In this document: one piece after another, positions 51,643 to 63,500 of the stretch
Layout of the letters: every line of letters starts with the position of its first letter
Position numbering within the stretch: position 1 is the stretch's first letter
Assembly: GCA_013076295.1 (NCBI GenBank)
Contig: RQOL01000563.1
Span: 8,928 to 72,927 of the forward strand
Direction: 5' to 3'
Source: Sanderia malayensis
Taxonomy: Eukaryota > Cnidaria > Scyphozoa > Semaeostomeae > Pelagiidae
Length of the DNA stretch: 64,000 nt
Program-made: the position numbers and the translations under genes
Notes under the pieces: generated by a model
The model's database searches: none
What the model saw: only the letters and a program-made list of their open reading frames with translations
What the model was told of the DNA's origin: nothing

Positions 51643-52563
51643 CCTTGCATTCATTTCTGATATCTGTGATAACACTTTCAAAAAACCATTCTCTGAGCAT
51701 TTAGGCTGGGTGGTTTGGAGAATACTCCAGAACTGCAGTACCTCTACATCATAAATACTGGCAATGTTAATTAGCGAACAAGGCTAGTAGCCATTTGCAA
51801 CAATTGCATCCAAGTCCAGTGACTCATGCATAAAGTCACAGCGAAGGCATTTCACTTTTTGAACAAGAACATCAAACCTTCCTGCAGAAGTATCCAGTAA
51901 TAACATTAATTTGAGAAACCTATTTCTGGTATTTATAGAAATTATGGAAACATAACATATTATAAATACCCTGGTTATTAGTAATTGTAATTGGAAATCC
52001 ATCATCAATAAATGAGTGGTTACTTTGTGTCAGAAAGTCTGCAGAACATGAACTACACTTCTTGAATACAATAGCAAGATACTTTTTATCTGTAAGTAGG
52101 AAACAACAACACTGAATGACAGCATCATTGCATATGAGTAAATATAAAGTAATCAATAGATCGGAAGTCGATTTGAGACAGCCTTCAATAAAAAACTCAC
52201 CAATTTTAATAAATTTGTCATCTTTTATTGTTGGGTATGGTGCAATAGGTTGTAAAAAACCATTTAACGAAGCCAGCCGGTCATGAAAAGGCTGTAACCT
52301 GTGTTCCACTTCATCGCAGCTGCTACAGTAATTACATTTCCAGCCAATGCATGATTTGCATTTAATCTTTGCTGGGGATCTATTACAGGATCGACAAATG
52401 CCTAGTTCAGATTGCTGGCAAGACAAAACAGATCTTAGAATAATACTTCTCTGTAAATCCCAACTCTGATTTGAAGAAGTTGTCCTAGCAGTCCAAGACT
52501 GGTGGTTGGGAACTGACGATGACTCTACAAGCTCTTTACACTTCTTTAAAACATCAGCCAGAG
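51643..52563 (-). pseudogene. KDZ N-terminal cysteine-cluster exons with a nonsense codon
   Basis: Exons 52563-52201, 52089-51970 and 51881-51643 encode paired cysteines (CRSCNRSPAKIKC, CIGWKCNYCSSCDE, KKCSSCSADF, KCLRCDF) of the CxC zinc-binding kind found before KDZ cores, then a stretch with VEVLQFWSILQTT. The codon after NGY is TAG (51784-51786), where related proteins commonly carry an aromatic residue (from general knowledge, not compared here). Splice phases agree across both junctions. Confidence 0.82.
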
Positions 52564-52688
52564 CTACAAAAAAACTTATTATTGTGTACTCAATCTGAAG
52601 CAGTTCTGTATGTCCCACTGCTTGAATATGCTGACAGACATACTGTTGACAAGTGTAGGAAACTAAAAATTAAGTTTCTTCTAGTTAA

Positions 52689-53963
52689 AGTGCTAATGCA
52701 ACGAAATTTAACATATCGATTTTTTTATTTTAAATGAAAGCCAAAGATGTACTGATCAGTTTGATGCAATTTTGACGTGCATCTGACAAGTATAAGTTAC
52801 TTTAATTTCACCTTGAATCAGGCCACCTTTTGCGAAAAATAATATTGCAACGCTGTGACGTCACAGTGATGACCCATATTATTTCTCGCAATGGAAGTCA
52901 ATGGGTTTTTTCGAACGTCGTTTGGTTTTTTTAATAGCTCCACTCAGGGTGGGGATATTTGAGCTCCGGCTGAACCAACATAAGGGCGAATCCTTTAGCC
53001 GTCGTTTTGAAAAAAATTGGTTTCATTTTGTTTAACGTTAGAGACACAATTTAAGTTTGAAAATGGATACCTCCAAAAAATGTGACGTCATCCCGCGTCG
53101 CCATTGTTGCTTCGAGTTGCTGTGGAACGACACGTAGCCCTGGTTTGGCTTATCCCAGGTCTTATTTTTTGTAATAACTTATTTTAGCTCAAATTTGCAG
53201 ACATTGAATTATTTTTAGAAACTTCGGAAATTAAAATTCCTTCGATATCACCCCAAAAAGCTAAATCTTCTGACATTTGTTTTGGTTGGCTCGGGCCTAA
53301 CCACTCCGGACGAGGAGTGCTTAGGCCCGAGTAAAGCTGAGAGTCACACGGGTTGGTTTACGAGCTTGTTTACTGCATCTATTGCAGGAATAGCTTTGAT
53401 TTTAGCTTTAATCTCATCTTTAATTCTTTCCCAATATCTCGCTTTACTTCAAAGCAAAAATGAGCGCTATAATGAATAAAATCCTGCTCTCCTAGTCGGT
53501 GGGTGCGAATGATGTCTGTCTCCTGAACTCCTTAAAAAGACCTTGTTCTGTTTGATTGGTTTTGAAATACTATCAGCAGCATTATGAAACGATACTTTTT
53601 CGCAACACTGAGTAATCGTACAATTGTCTCCGTTATGTATCTCTACGACATGTAAATAGTTTTATGATTTATTTGCTCCCGAGACGAGATACCCGTCATG
53701 TGTGTGCTCGCTCACAGCTCGCCATGTCGAATTTCAATAGAAGGAAAAGGAAGCCTGCTTGACGTTGCAGACGCGACGTTTGATGACATCACAATGATGT
53801 TCAGTTTTCGCACGAAAAAGGTCAGAATTGCCTACTTTGAAGGTTAATAGCGAAAAAAGTATACATAATTTGCAAATTTTATTTGCGCCACGTTAATCAG
53901 TGCATTGAAATCTATAGATTTTTGAAATAAAAACACTATGTAAAAATTCGTTGCATTAGCACT
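52689..53963. mobile_element. 1.28-kb inverted-repeat element with TTAA flanks, in a KDZ intron
   Basis: Ends start AGTGCTAATGCAACGAA and are inverted over more than 25 bp, flanked on both sides by TTAA (52685-52688, 53964-53967). TTAA duplication is the hallmark of piggyBac-type insertion, though the terminal bases are not those usually quoted for that group. No transposase frame is present, so it is non-autonomous. The interior includes GTGACGTCA words and a strong hairpin (53290-53331). Confidence 0.75.
53290..53331. other. Strong hairpin inside the TTAA element
   Basis: CTCGGGCCTAACCACTCC, loop GGACGA, then GGAGTGCTTAGGCCCGAG: an 18-bp stem with one mismatch. Confidence 0.75.
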
Positions 53964-53998
53964 TTAAAGACTTTCCCAAATGAAATACAACTACTTAC

Positions 53999-54494
53999 AC
54001 TCATCTTCTCGGTATTCTTCTTGAAATGATTCACCACTAAAATCAGGCACACTATCATCCGAATCTGGAGAAATAGAGAGGTAGTAATGTTGCCAATGGC
54101 ATACAAGGTGTGGTGATTGGCTTCTATCTCATTCTGATGCAACACATTCGAAACGATTTCGGGTTTTATATGACAATAGATAAATAAAGATGATAAAAAA
54201 CCACTAAAGCAAACTACCGTCAGAAAGAGCAGATTCTATGATCTGAAATCCAGTTTCTGTAGAAGCACGATCAGAATCATTCTTTTTCTGGAGACGCTTT
54301 GCATAGTTCTCCCTTGCACGTTCGTTTTTTTTCCTTTTAGCGGCAGATGAGACTGCAGAATAATCCCACACTTTGTACTTTTTCACACTTTTTTTAACTA
54401 CATACTTACCAGATACATTTTTTAGTCTTGCAAATGTATCTTCAAAAGATTTATCAGGATCCCTTTTCTCCATGTTAGGCTGCTTTTCCGCCAT
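53999..54494 (-). pseudogene. KDZ 5' exons 1 and 2
   Basis: Exon 1 (54494-54218) starts MAEKQPNMEKRDPDKSFED and is strongly basic (SSAAKRKKNERARENYAKR), as in other KDZ N-termini and likely nuclear. Exon 2 (54064-53999) is acidic (DSVPDFSGESFQEEYRED) and joins in phase to exon 3, giving DESLADVLKKCKEL. The donor of exon 1 is GTAGTT; that of exon 2 is GTAAGT. The gene's first ATG is at 54492-54494; no promoter was identified upstream. Confidence 0.75.
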
Positions 54495-54731
54495 TACAAA
54501 GGGTTCAGGATGAGTTGGTCCTTGGGTGGTGTTGTCGATGTCGATATTATGGAAACATAATATAACAAATCCGACGTCGATTTTCTCTCATACTATGGAC
54601 TCGATATTTGTTTTTTTTTTTTACTTTGATGATCAGAAACAGGTCGGCACATTATGGCATTGAAATTTAAAAGGCTTGTGATGAGTTTGCAGCTGTGGGG
54701 AGGAATTTCAAAATTCCCATGTAGTGGCTGC

Positions 54732-55668
54732 TCAGTGTGCTCAGTGGCGGCGCGCGTAAGCCGTGCAATGTTAAAACAGTACGGGATTTCAATAGGATCA
54801 AAAACATGATCGCAGGACCTGAAAATTGTTAGATTTATATGTGAAACTGGGAAAATATGCCAAATCAAAAAAATATGCCAAATGTGTTTTGCTATGCCGT
54901 GGAAATACACCGGATAAATCAAGATTTGTAGAGCTTCACAGGATTCAGCTTTATCAGGACGATTGCCCTGAAGCTGTAGCGAGAAAGAAGTGGATAGATT
55001 TCATCAATTCGCAACGACGGACGAAATTCTAAACTTCGCAGTTAGAAAATGTCAACATGCAGCCATCAATTTCGGTGCAATAACGAAATTCATGTTTAGT
55101 AATAAGGAATTGTGTTGCACAATTTCTACACTTGCTGTATCTAATGAAAATCGAATCGTTTCAAGTTTCTTCAACCACGAAGGTTGACCGACACGGATGG
55201 ATATGGCCATGGCCTAAATCATATTACGTATAGAAATTTGATACACTTTTACTTCATCAGATACACAACAGAAAGATAATACTTCAGATCCAGTCAAATG
55301 CCCAGAAAGTTTTCATTCAACATTTCTTTTCTCGCTCACATCTCTTTCATAGCTCTCAGCGAAAGAGTTCTCAGCCAAATAGGATCAAATGCATCAGGTT
55401 CTCCTCCATCGGTATCACTATCATCGGTCTCCTTTACTCTACGATACGATCAATCCTGTCCCGTCGCCATCTTCGCATTCCTCAGCACTGCAATCCCTAC
55501 TGTCATGAACTACTATCCGACTAAGAATGTTTAATTTATGGAATTCAATTCTGATCACCAAATTGCACAAATACCCACAAATGCACATAACGAGACAAGA
55601 CAAAGCGCAAACAACATTATCTATTATACTGAATGTAGGCCTACGCCCGCCGCCGCTGAGCACACTGA
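54732..55668. mobile_element. 937-bp element with 31-bp inverted ends
   Basis: Ends TCAGTGTGCTCAG(T/C)GGCGGCG extend to about 31 bp as inverted repeats (left to GTAAGCC, right complement to GTAGGCC). I could not find a convincing target duplication. A THAP-like fragment lies inside. Confidence 0.65.
54826..55032 (+). pseudogene. THAP-like zinc-finger fragment
   Basis: Reads CVLLCRGNTPDKSRFVELHR then ARKKWIDFINSQRR, resembling the first half of a THAP domain (Cys-x2-4-Cys, then a basic Arg-Lys-Trp helix). The later Cys-x2-His pair is missing because the frame stops. THAP domains occur in P-element-type transposases, which would suit the surrounding 31-bp inverted-repeat element. Identification is tentative. 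Confidence 0.4.
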
Positions 55669-56885
55669 ATCCACAATGATGTCATAGTGGACTCGATCCA
55701 GTCCTAAAAGTGAAACACGAAAGTGTGAACGCAATCTCTCGTAACTCAACAATTGCTCATCAGGTCAAAAAATATAAACGGTATCAGAATCAGCGCATTC
55801 AATTCTATGCTTTTAGCCTATCAAAAAAAGCCGTAGGGGCACTTTAAAATTCTTTCTTTTTACTACTGGTAGATTCAGATAGCATGACGCTTCTGAAAGA
55901 ATCGAATTCTCATTAGAGTGCAATGTTAATCCGGTGGTCTACAGGAATCCGATTACCGCTACTGCATTTGCTTTTATCAAAATATGACAACCTTGTGTGG
56001 GTGTTATTAAAATGCTGAAGGAGGAGAATTTTGCATCGCTATGTTTAGCACCTTCATTCATTATTACGCATAAACGGCAACCAACATAAACGTAAACGAG
56101 TAAATTGTTGAAATTATTTTTTTCAAAGAAAAGTATATGTAGTAGATAGCAGGTCCATATCTGTAGTATTACATCCACAAACCACCTGCTTTAACAAAAA
56201 TATGGGATGATGATGATGATTATGTGGGTCACTCTTATCCATAATCGAACAATCTTTGATCGGTACAGAGCTTCAAATTATATTTCGATCCTCTTCTGGG
56301 TATAATAATTTGTTTGGCTTTCATTTTCGTTCTCTTTCTGACGTACTACTCCGATGAGTGTCAGACGAAGAGCTTTAGTCGTTATTATGTTTCGCTATGT
56401 TTCCGATTTTTAAAGCTATTTATCCATAATCATGGCAAAATTTCCAAAATGTGAAGAAATTCCATGTGTCCAATAGATCCAATTTTATTATTGGCATTGG
56501 ATATCAGAGAGTAGTTACGAGACCCCTAATATATTTTGTCTTCCTTCCCTTACTTATGTTTACATTCCTTTTCTCATGTTTTTTCCTTTCGTTTACTCAA
56601 GTTCTCGCAATTACGTTTTACAATGTTTAGTATTAAGACATCAGCTCTGTGTATATTTATACGATACGACGTATCTTTGTTCTGTTCTCCACATAACATA
56701 AGAAATAAGGTAAATTTGGTCACGTATCAAAATATGGGCATGTTTACCTTAAATTAGTCAGAAGGAGCCAAAGAGAAAATTTCGTGAGTTTCTCGCCTCG
56801 CGAAGGCCTATCTCGCAAAACTTCTCCGCTTAAAGTAACATCTTCTTGTTGTTGTATAAATATGTGGCCTAAATTTTCAAGTTGC
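55669..56885. other. Intergenic stretch, nothing recognised
   Basis: About 1.2 kb of AT-rich sequence with only short chance frames. No inverted repeats, tandem repeats or coding similarity noticed. Confidence 0.5.
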
Positions 56886-57473
56886 TGTTAGGTTATGTAG
56901 TATTCATGCAGTACTCACGTGCACACGGCGTGCACAGCATGTTACGTAATGTAATAACTGTAATGTAAAACAATACTGAATCAGTCAAGACACAGTTAAA
57001 CCAGAATGTAGTCGTGTGCTGACTCCCTGCCGCAACAACTTCTGAAGAATTACAGGTTAGATCAAAGGAACCTTGAGGTGACTCGCGACAGATGGCTTTT
57101 ATTTCACTGTATTATCCAGAAAGTGAAGAAAATAATATCAAATTGAAGTCAGACTTGCGAGCCTAAAGTTGAGCTGGAGCAAAACTGAATAACCAATTTT
57201 ATTAACTATTCACGCTTTAATCTAGTTTCATCGAAGTTAAAAATCTTTCATTTTCCAAACGATACGATAATTGATGTATTAGTTGCATAAGCCATACAGC
57301 TGGAAAGCTTTCTCCTTTTGTGACCGTAGTCGAAACTCAGAGAGGATACTTCTTTTGGTCTATTCAAGTATAAGAACTCTAACAGAATGATTTAAAATAA
57401 CAGAAACACAATAATAATAAAGGGATTACTAATATAAAGTCACGGGATATAAAGTCACGGGGTACTACCAACA
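56886..57473 (-). repeat. LTR of a Ty3-like retrotransposon (588 bp)
   Basis: On the minus strand it starts TGTTGGTAGTACC after a purine tract (GGGGGGAGAAA) and ends ACATAACCTAACA, giving matching TGTT...AACA ends. It lies immediately downstream of the pol remnant. GTTGC (56881-56885) may be the target duplication; the other LTR is not in view. Confidence 0.7.
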
Positions 57474-57483
57474 TTTCTCCCCC

Positions 57484-58330
57484 CTATATTCTGATAGCGT
57501 CCCAAGCAATGTTATCAGGAAATGTGAGCTCGTCTCTCTCGTTGTGGATACTGCGACGAGGAGCTACAACTTCATTGTCAGAAGCCTATGATTCCGATTT
57601 GGAACTATAATCGATATCACTGTCCGAGCTGGGTATGTCTTCGCTGTTTTCATCGTCTGCATCAGTATTATATGAATAAGATAGGCGAGTAGGAACGAGT
57701 TCCGTTTGAGTCCGTGTACGATCGAATCCATCAGTTTGGGGATCTGCTAAATCGACTTTGCAAGCAGTTTGTCTATCGTGATGAACAACTTCTTTTCTTG
57801 TGTTTTATTGTTTAATATCTTGAAATTTACCCCATTGGGTAGTTTCCGAACTACTGTCCAAGGACCACTACGTCCAGGTGCTAATTTGCGATTCTTTCCC
57901 GTCTTGTAAAATTCAACCTTCAACCACACTGCGTTTCCCTCCTGATGATTATGAAAACGGAATTTTGATTATACTGAGTTTGCATTTTTACCTTACTGAG
58001 CTGCAAATTTCGAGCACAGTATTATAAATTTCTTCGAGGACAAAACGGCGATCTTTTGCATATTCAACGGAACGGGGGTATTGACATCGAGAAGTTGATC
58101 ATGATTGGTACTGAGTAAAACGTCTACTGGAAGCCAAGCAGATCTACCAAAAACAAAATTGTATGGGATACAGTTAATCGCTTTGCTAAGACTGGTGTTC
58201 AGGGCAAACACGAGCTGATGCTGAGCCCATTTCTCTCCTGAGTATCCTTTCAAGGCTGAAAATAATTCAACCTTCGTGATAAATTCGTTGACATCAACGT
58301 TACCATCGGGTATTTCTAATCGCTGGACCC
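57484..58330 (-). pseudogene. C-terminal end of a Ty3-like pol (integrase)
   Basis: Pieces in more than one frame read GEKWAQHQLVFALNTSLSK and YNFVFGRSAWLPVDVLL (end of the integrase core), then VWLKVEFYKTGKNRKLAPG and GPWTVVRKLPNGVNFKI (integrase C-terminal domain), an acidic tail, and a final DNIAWDAIRI stop at 57484. Frameshifts near 57780 and 58010 and a stop in the tail show that it is dead. Protease, reverse transcriptase and RNase H are missing, so only the 3' end remains. Confidence 0.8.
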
Positions 58331-60156
58331 CACGACTCGGCGACTCTCGGACGAAAGACTATACGACCTACGGAAATACGACCCATGTCTTTAAAACTGC
58401 CAAATTTGCATTATTTTCACTGTAATTATTGTAGCAAAGTCAAAGGCACTGTTTTGAAGTATGAAACGCAGTTTGGTGATCATAGGAACAGAAATAAAGG
58501 CTTTTCGAGTAAGCAATTTTGTCGAAAAAAGCACGCTGTCGTTGCAAATCACTGAGGTTTTCATATCGTAAGCAAGGAAACTGCGGTGGCAGCAATCGAA
58601 TTCCTGTGGAGCCACGACATTGACATTTGCACCGTAATCAAAATTCCATCCTTTTCAGAAGCGTTGCGCAATCTGAAACTACCGGTAGTAAGAGAGAACA
58701 ACTTTTAAAGCATTTCATATAAATGCAGAAAGACTATTCTGCTATTGCAACGTCTGTGTTTGTTATCATCCATCAACTATAGCAACAAAATGTGAAATAT
58801 CACAACATAACAACAGCTAAAGCAACGAAACATGGAGACCTTATCAACTTCATCATGCTAGTTATACTTCACTTGTTCATGTTGCCGATAGTTTGTTTCA
58901 AAAAGACAATGGCACTCTTTAGAACTCTTTGTTTTTCTAAAGATTTAGATGTTTTTGTAAAGAAAGTATGATTTTTAAATTGTCAATGTGCAATAGACCG
59001 TATTCTACTTTGTACGTGTGACTTCAGGGCGTCGTCGACATAAGGTTTTCCATTTTTTGTGGCTCTTGAAAAATTTTCCCCACTAGTTGCTAAATGCTAC
59101 GGGTGCAATGCAGTGAGATGTTTTCGAAACACTGGGAAAACGATATTTGGCTGGCTTATCTGCTGGTTATTAACTTTTATTCGTGGTCAGAATTTAGAAG
59201 GCCCAAAAAAGGCCACTTTAATTTCGAAAAGAACACATGAGTTACTTTCTTGTCGTGGGGATAAGTTGATAAAAATGAATGCCTGCAAGTGGAGGAAAAA
59301 AACTGTGCGGAAGTGTAGTAGGCCCGAAAAATATTGTATCATCATTTCCACCATCATAATGTATTTTATTGTTTTTACCAGGGGATATTGAAAGCAATCC
59401 CGGTCCAGAAAATGCTGACTCCAAATTTCAAATTCTTGATGTGCATTTAATTTAGTTTTTTTTTAATCTCGGATTTTCTACATTTATTCCTCCGTTTTTG
59501 GTATTGTTTTGTTTGTTTGGTGAAATCAACAAAATTGAATTTTATCTTTCATCTTCAAACTGAGCGTACACCTTCTCTTGATTAAGAATAATTTGCTGAA
59601 GTTTCAAAATCTAGCTATGAAACGTACCCATTCAGTCACATTCACATCAAATATAGATATTTAGGCTTCTAAGCACGCTAAACACTACCTCTCTATATTT
59701 TTTTGAAGCACTCATTTCAATGACTGTGAAATTTTTGTGACTGTGCAACCTGGTTTCGTGGTTGCAAATGCGCGACGAAGAGACAGTATGGCGAAATGTT
59801 TTTGAACCCTATGCCGCGCCATAGCCCAGCGTATAGCACGTCACATTGTTTGTTGCTTCAACAAGGGTTATTACTAAAATGCTGAATGAACAGGAGTGAA
59901 GGAAGGAAGGAGGAATGAGCAGGAATGAACAAGAACGAGGCAGGAATGAGCAGGAATAAGGCCATTTTTTACTCTACGAGAAAAGCAGAAGTTAAACACA
60001 ATTGAGACATGACGTCATCATTCAAAAATGACCAGCTAGTCATAAAGATCGCTTGTTAAGGTTAGCATAGGAATTGACCCCTCTGAACCTTTTTGTTTTT
60101 CAGTGGCAAAAAAGTTGCTGTTGCAAATTTTTGGGTGCTAAAACTGAAGTATTTTG
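58331..60156. other. Intergenic stretch with a 2A-like motif and a short minisatellite
   Basis: Non-coding apart from a frame at 59059-59391 that leads into the 2A-like motif. 59889-59962 is an imperfect GGAATGAGCA-type repeat of about 10 bp. Nothing else recognised. Confidence 0.5.
59381..59407 (+). other. 2A-like ribosome-skipping motif, GDIESNPGP
   Basis: In-frame codons read CILLFLPGDIESNPGPENAD, a complete match to the 2A consensus with its hydrophobic lead-in, preceded by a TAA and followed by about 16 codons. The frame 59059-59391 upstream ends beside it, one base out of register. Likely the start of a degraded retroelement or 2A-headed gene. Confidence 0.6.
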
Positions 60157-60495
60157 TGTTAGGATTTGATGGTTTACGCAAATGTAAACCATCCCTAATT
60201 GATTGGTTCCGTTGAAAAATTGCAGAATAATCGATGAACAAATCATGTCTTTGATAAACAACAATTAAACTAAAGATTCTTTAAAAACTACTTAAATCAA
60301 GTGAGGGAAAAAGTGCGAAATATGCGGATAAGCGAATGAACCCTCTCATTCGATGCTCGATGACTCTTACTTGTCTTGTCTAAAATTAACTATTGTTCTT
60401 AGTGTTGACATTTTTAATCTCCTAAAACACACCCCTAATACTAAATTTATGCATCACAAAGGTTTTTACTGACAATCAACTACAAAATTACAACA
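60157..60495 (-). repeat. LTR of a BEL/Pao retrotransposon (339 bp)
   Basis: Minus strand: purine tract GGGGGGAGTA, then TGTTGTAATTTTG at the start and AATCCTAACA at the end. It lies 45 bp beyond the pol stop. TTTTG at 60152-60156 may be the target duplication. Confidence 0.7.
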
Positions 60496-60540
60496 TACTC
60501 CCCCCTGATTGACGGAGGTCAATCAGCGAGAACATTAAGA

Positions 60541-63500
60541 TTATTTATCGTTACATATGAGTTCAGAAACATCTTCGTCAGCTACGAATTTTATTGGCAT
60601 GTCTTGCTCCGAGTTCTTTTCGTCTTGCTTATTCTCTTCTACATCAACTTCTAAAGGATATAGTCTTTGTATCGGTCGTTTTATAATTATTGATTTTCCA
60701 GCTGAATCAGATGTTTTTAACTCGACAGCGCGAATGATGTTATCTTTACCGTGAAATACTTTATTGTTGGGGAGATGAACATCGTCCGTTTTCAGGTTGT
60801 TCAGAAATTCCCATATCTGCGCAGCCGCACTAACGCTTTCTGAAAATCACCCAGAATTCACCGCAATGGAGGAAATCCTTGAAGCTAAGCTATGGAGCCA
60901 AACTTTTTGGTGGCATCTTTGCGCTGAAATTTTCAACTGGAAAATTATTTTTTCAATTCTTGAAATGAAGAATATCTTCGGAGCAGTGAGTACCTTTGCC
61001 AAAAGTACGCCTGGCCAGATGCTTGGGCCACAAACTTTAGCTAAGCCCTCAAGCTAGGGTCGCATGACCGAGCGCAGGCAGGCCAGGCCTAAGTTACGAA
61101 CAAATCTGAACATCAAGGAGCACTCTAACAGAAGTTTAAATATAACTGGAATTATTGGTGCAGAACAAATATATTACACATTATCTTAAAACAGATTCTG
61201 TGCACAAACCAGACTACACGGTAAAAACAAAGCTGGAATTCAGCTGAACCAAATGAAACACAACAATCTTTGAACAAAACAATTCCAAACATATCATTTC
61301 CTGAACAGAACAAGATCAATGTACATTATATGTAGTGTATAAAAAGGCTAATGAAAGTAATTCATTGAGGAGTATCAAATTTTGTTTTCTTTTGAGAATC
61401 AACAACTCTTCAGAGCAGAGAGTATCGCTATTTGATTGTACGAACACTGAATGGTGTTTGCTGCTGTGTTTCTTCATCTACAGACAAGACAAATTTGTAT
61501 TTGAGCACGATCACGGAAATGAAATGGAACTTCCGTGATCGTTCGGGAAGGGAAACCTCACTTGTGAACTGAGATTAATCTTGGTTGGCAGTTTTGATTG
61601 GCTAATTTCAAAACTTGCATTTTGTCATTACTGAAAGATGCGCAGATATGGGAATGTTTTGATTGGTAAAACAAAACCGTTGAAACAAAGGACTGAAACA
61701 AAGGATGGCCATGTTCATCTCCCCAACAATTTAGTTATCTTTCCCATTGCCCATCGTTGACGTGGTATCTTATCTTTAGCGATAGACACGATTTCACCTT
61801 GTCTCGGAACGCGAAGTGACGATTTTGATGATACACGCGAGGCACGTTCACGAAGTGACCTAAGATATTCCGTTTTCCATTGATTAAAAAACTGCAATAA
61901 TAAGAACTGTAAATGTCTTGAACGTTTTACTAATGTTTTATGATTCGAAGCACTATCTTGTTCTGAAATTGGGGGTTTATTCAGTAGTCGACGTCCAAAT
62001 ATTAAACACGAAGGCGTAAGCGGAGGCTGTGATATATCGTTATATACAAAGGTAAGCGGTCTTGAGTTCAAAATTCCTTCAGTTTCTATTAGAACTGTTT
62101 CTAATTCTTCATAGGATAATTTAGCGTTTCCAAGGGTTTTACGCAAGCATCGTTTTGTGAGTTTTACCAGAGATTCAAACACGCCGCCCCACCAACTTGC
62201 AGTAGGGACATTAAACTTCCATTCAATGTATCTAGATTTTACATAGTTTTGCACCTTGCGATCAATGAATGTTGAGCTGTTATCAGATATTACGAAGGCG
62301 GGGATGCCGCGGCGACCGATAAATCGTTGAAGTGCTCGAATAAACAAGCTTGAAGATCAGGTACTAATTCGAGATGAATGGCTCTGGTATTTGTACAAGT
62401 AAACAAGGCGATGTAACTTTTGAATGTTTCATTTGTTGATGAGTATATATTTTTGACAAATAAAGGTCCAGCAAAATCTATTCCTATCTGTGAAAAAGCA
62501 TTTTCACTTGATACGCGAAATGAAGGCAATGGCGGTGTCGTAGGCGTTTCGAAAGGTTTACCCATTATTTTACGGCACGTAACACATTTTGACAGGATTG
62601 ATTTTATGACCTGTCTTCCTTTTATGATCCAATATCGTGATCTTAGTTCTGTTAAAGTCTCCTTTAGACCGTTGTGTTTTACGTTTGCATGGCATTTCTT
62701 CACGATTAATTTTGTTATGTGATGATCTCTGGGATGTAGAATAGGGAATTTGGTTTCATAAGGCAGTGAAGCATTGTCGATTCGACCTCCAACCCGTATG
62801 ATATTTTGAGAATCGCGAATGATGTGAAGATTTTCCTTTGACTTATTAAAACTTTCGTTGTTGATAAGGGAGGTCTGTAATTCTTTGTACCAAATAAGCT
62901 CTGCCTTTGTATATAATTCTGCCGGTGTTATGTCTTTTTTCATAAGTATTTCAATAAATTGTAAGACCAATGCAGTGACACGAAACAGTCTGTCAATACT
63001 GCTAAAATCTTGACAAGCCATACCTTGCTTACAGCGAAATGCGTTATATTGCTTTCACAAGAGTGGTTGAGGTTTTTCAATTACTTTTCGATTATCGAAG
63101 TCGAAAATAGATCGACTTTTGGCCAACATTCGAAATCCAATTTTAAGAATGGGGCGCCCTCCCACCAGAGTTGATTTGTTTGAAGTTTTGCGACAGTAGA
63201 TCCTCTGGAAGCTACATCAGCAGGATTATCAGATGTAGGGCAATATCCCCAGGTAGCATTTGGCGTCATTGCTCTTATTTGTATTACACGATTTCTTACA
63301 AACTGTTGCTTCAAAACTTTGTTTTCGTTCAATATCCAATGCAAAGTACTTGTGAATCCGACCAACAATATATTCTACCAATAGTAAGCTTGTGTTTCAA
63401 AACTGTAATTACGGTGTTAATTAACTCTGCGAGTGTCAGTGCTCCCATAAGTTCCAAGCGAGGTATAGTGGTGCCCTTTATCGGTGCAATGCATGTTTTT

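Larger units (their letters stand above)
43532..54494 (-). pseudogene. KDZ-type transposase gene, about 15 exons, degraded
   Basis: I reconstruct exons from GT-AG sites with matching phase: 54494-54218, 54064-53999, 52563-52201, 52089-51970, 51881-51643, 51108-50930, 50784-50688, 50509-50174, 50054-49936, 49837-49747, about 47427-47319, 46939-46175 (split by a 400-bp insertion), about 46110-45900, 45078-44890 and 44487-43532. The product begins Lys/Arg-rich, has cysteine clusters (CRSCNRSP, CKSCIGWKCNYC, CSSC), then the core typical of KDZ (Kyakuja-Dileera-Zisupton) transposases: CPPCSIKQ, HIDGNAKL, LDETGL, QDIACEY, MHGSCHDWTCQ, GRRHGEDCE. Lesions are TAG at 51784-51786, TGA at 46311-46313, a G-run frameshift near 50045, and two frameshifts in the last exon. 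The phase at the 46175/46110 junction is unresolved. It is almost certainly a dead copy of a DNA transposon. Confidence 0.85.

Noticed and set aside
53282..53479. Small frame with a hydrophobic segment, a possible membrane peptide
   Set aside because: It begins inside the hairpin of a non-autonomous TTAA element; no relative or start context supports it.
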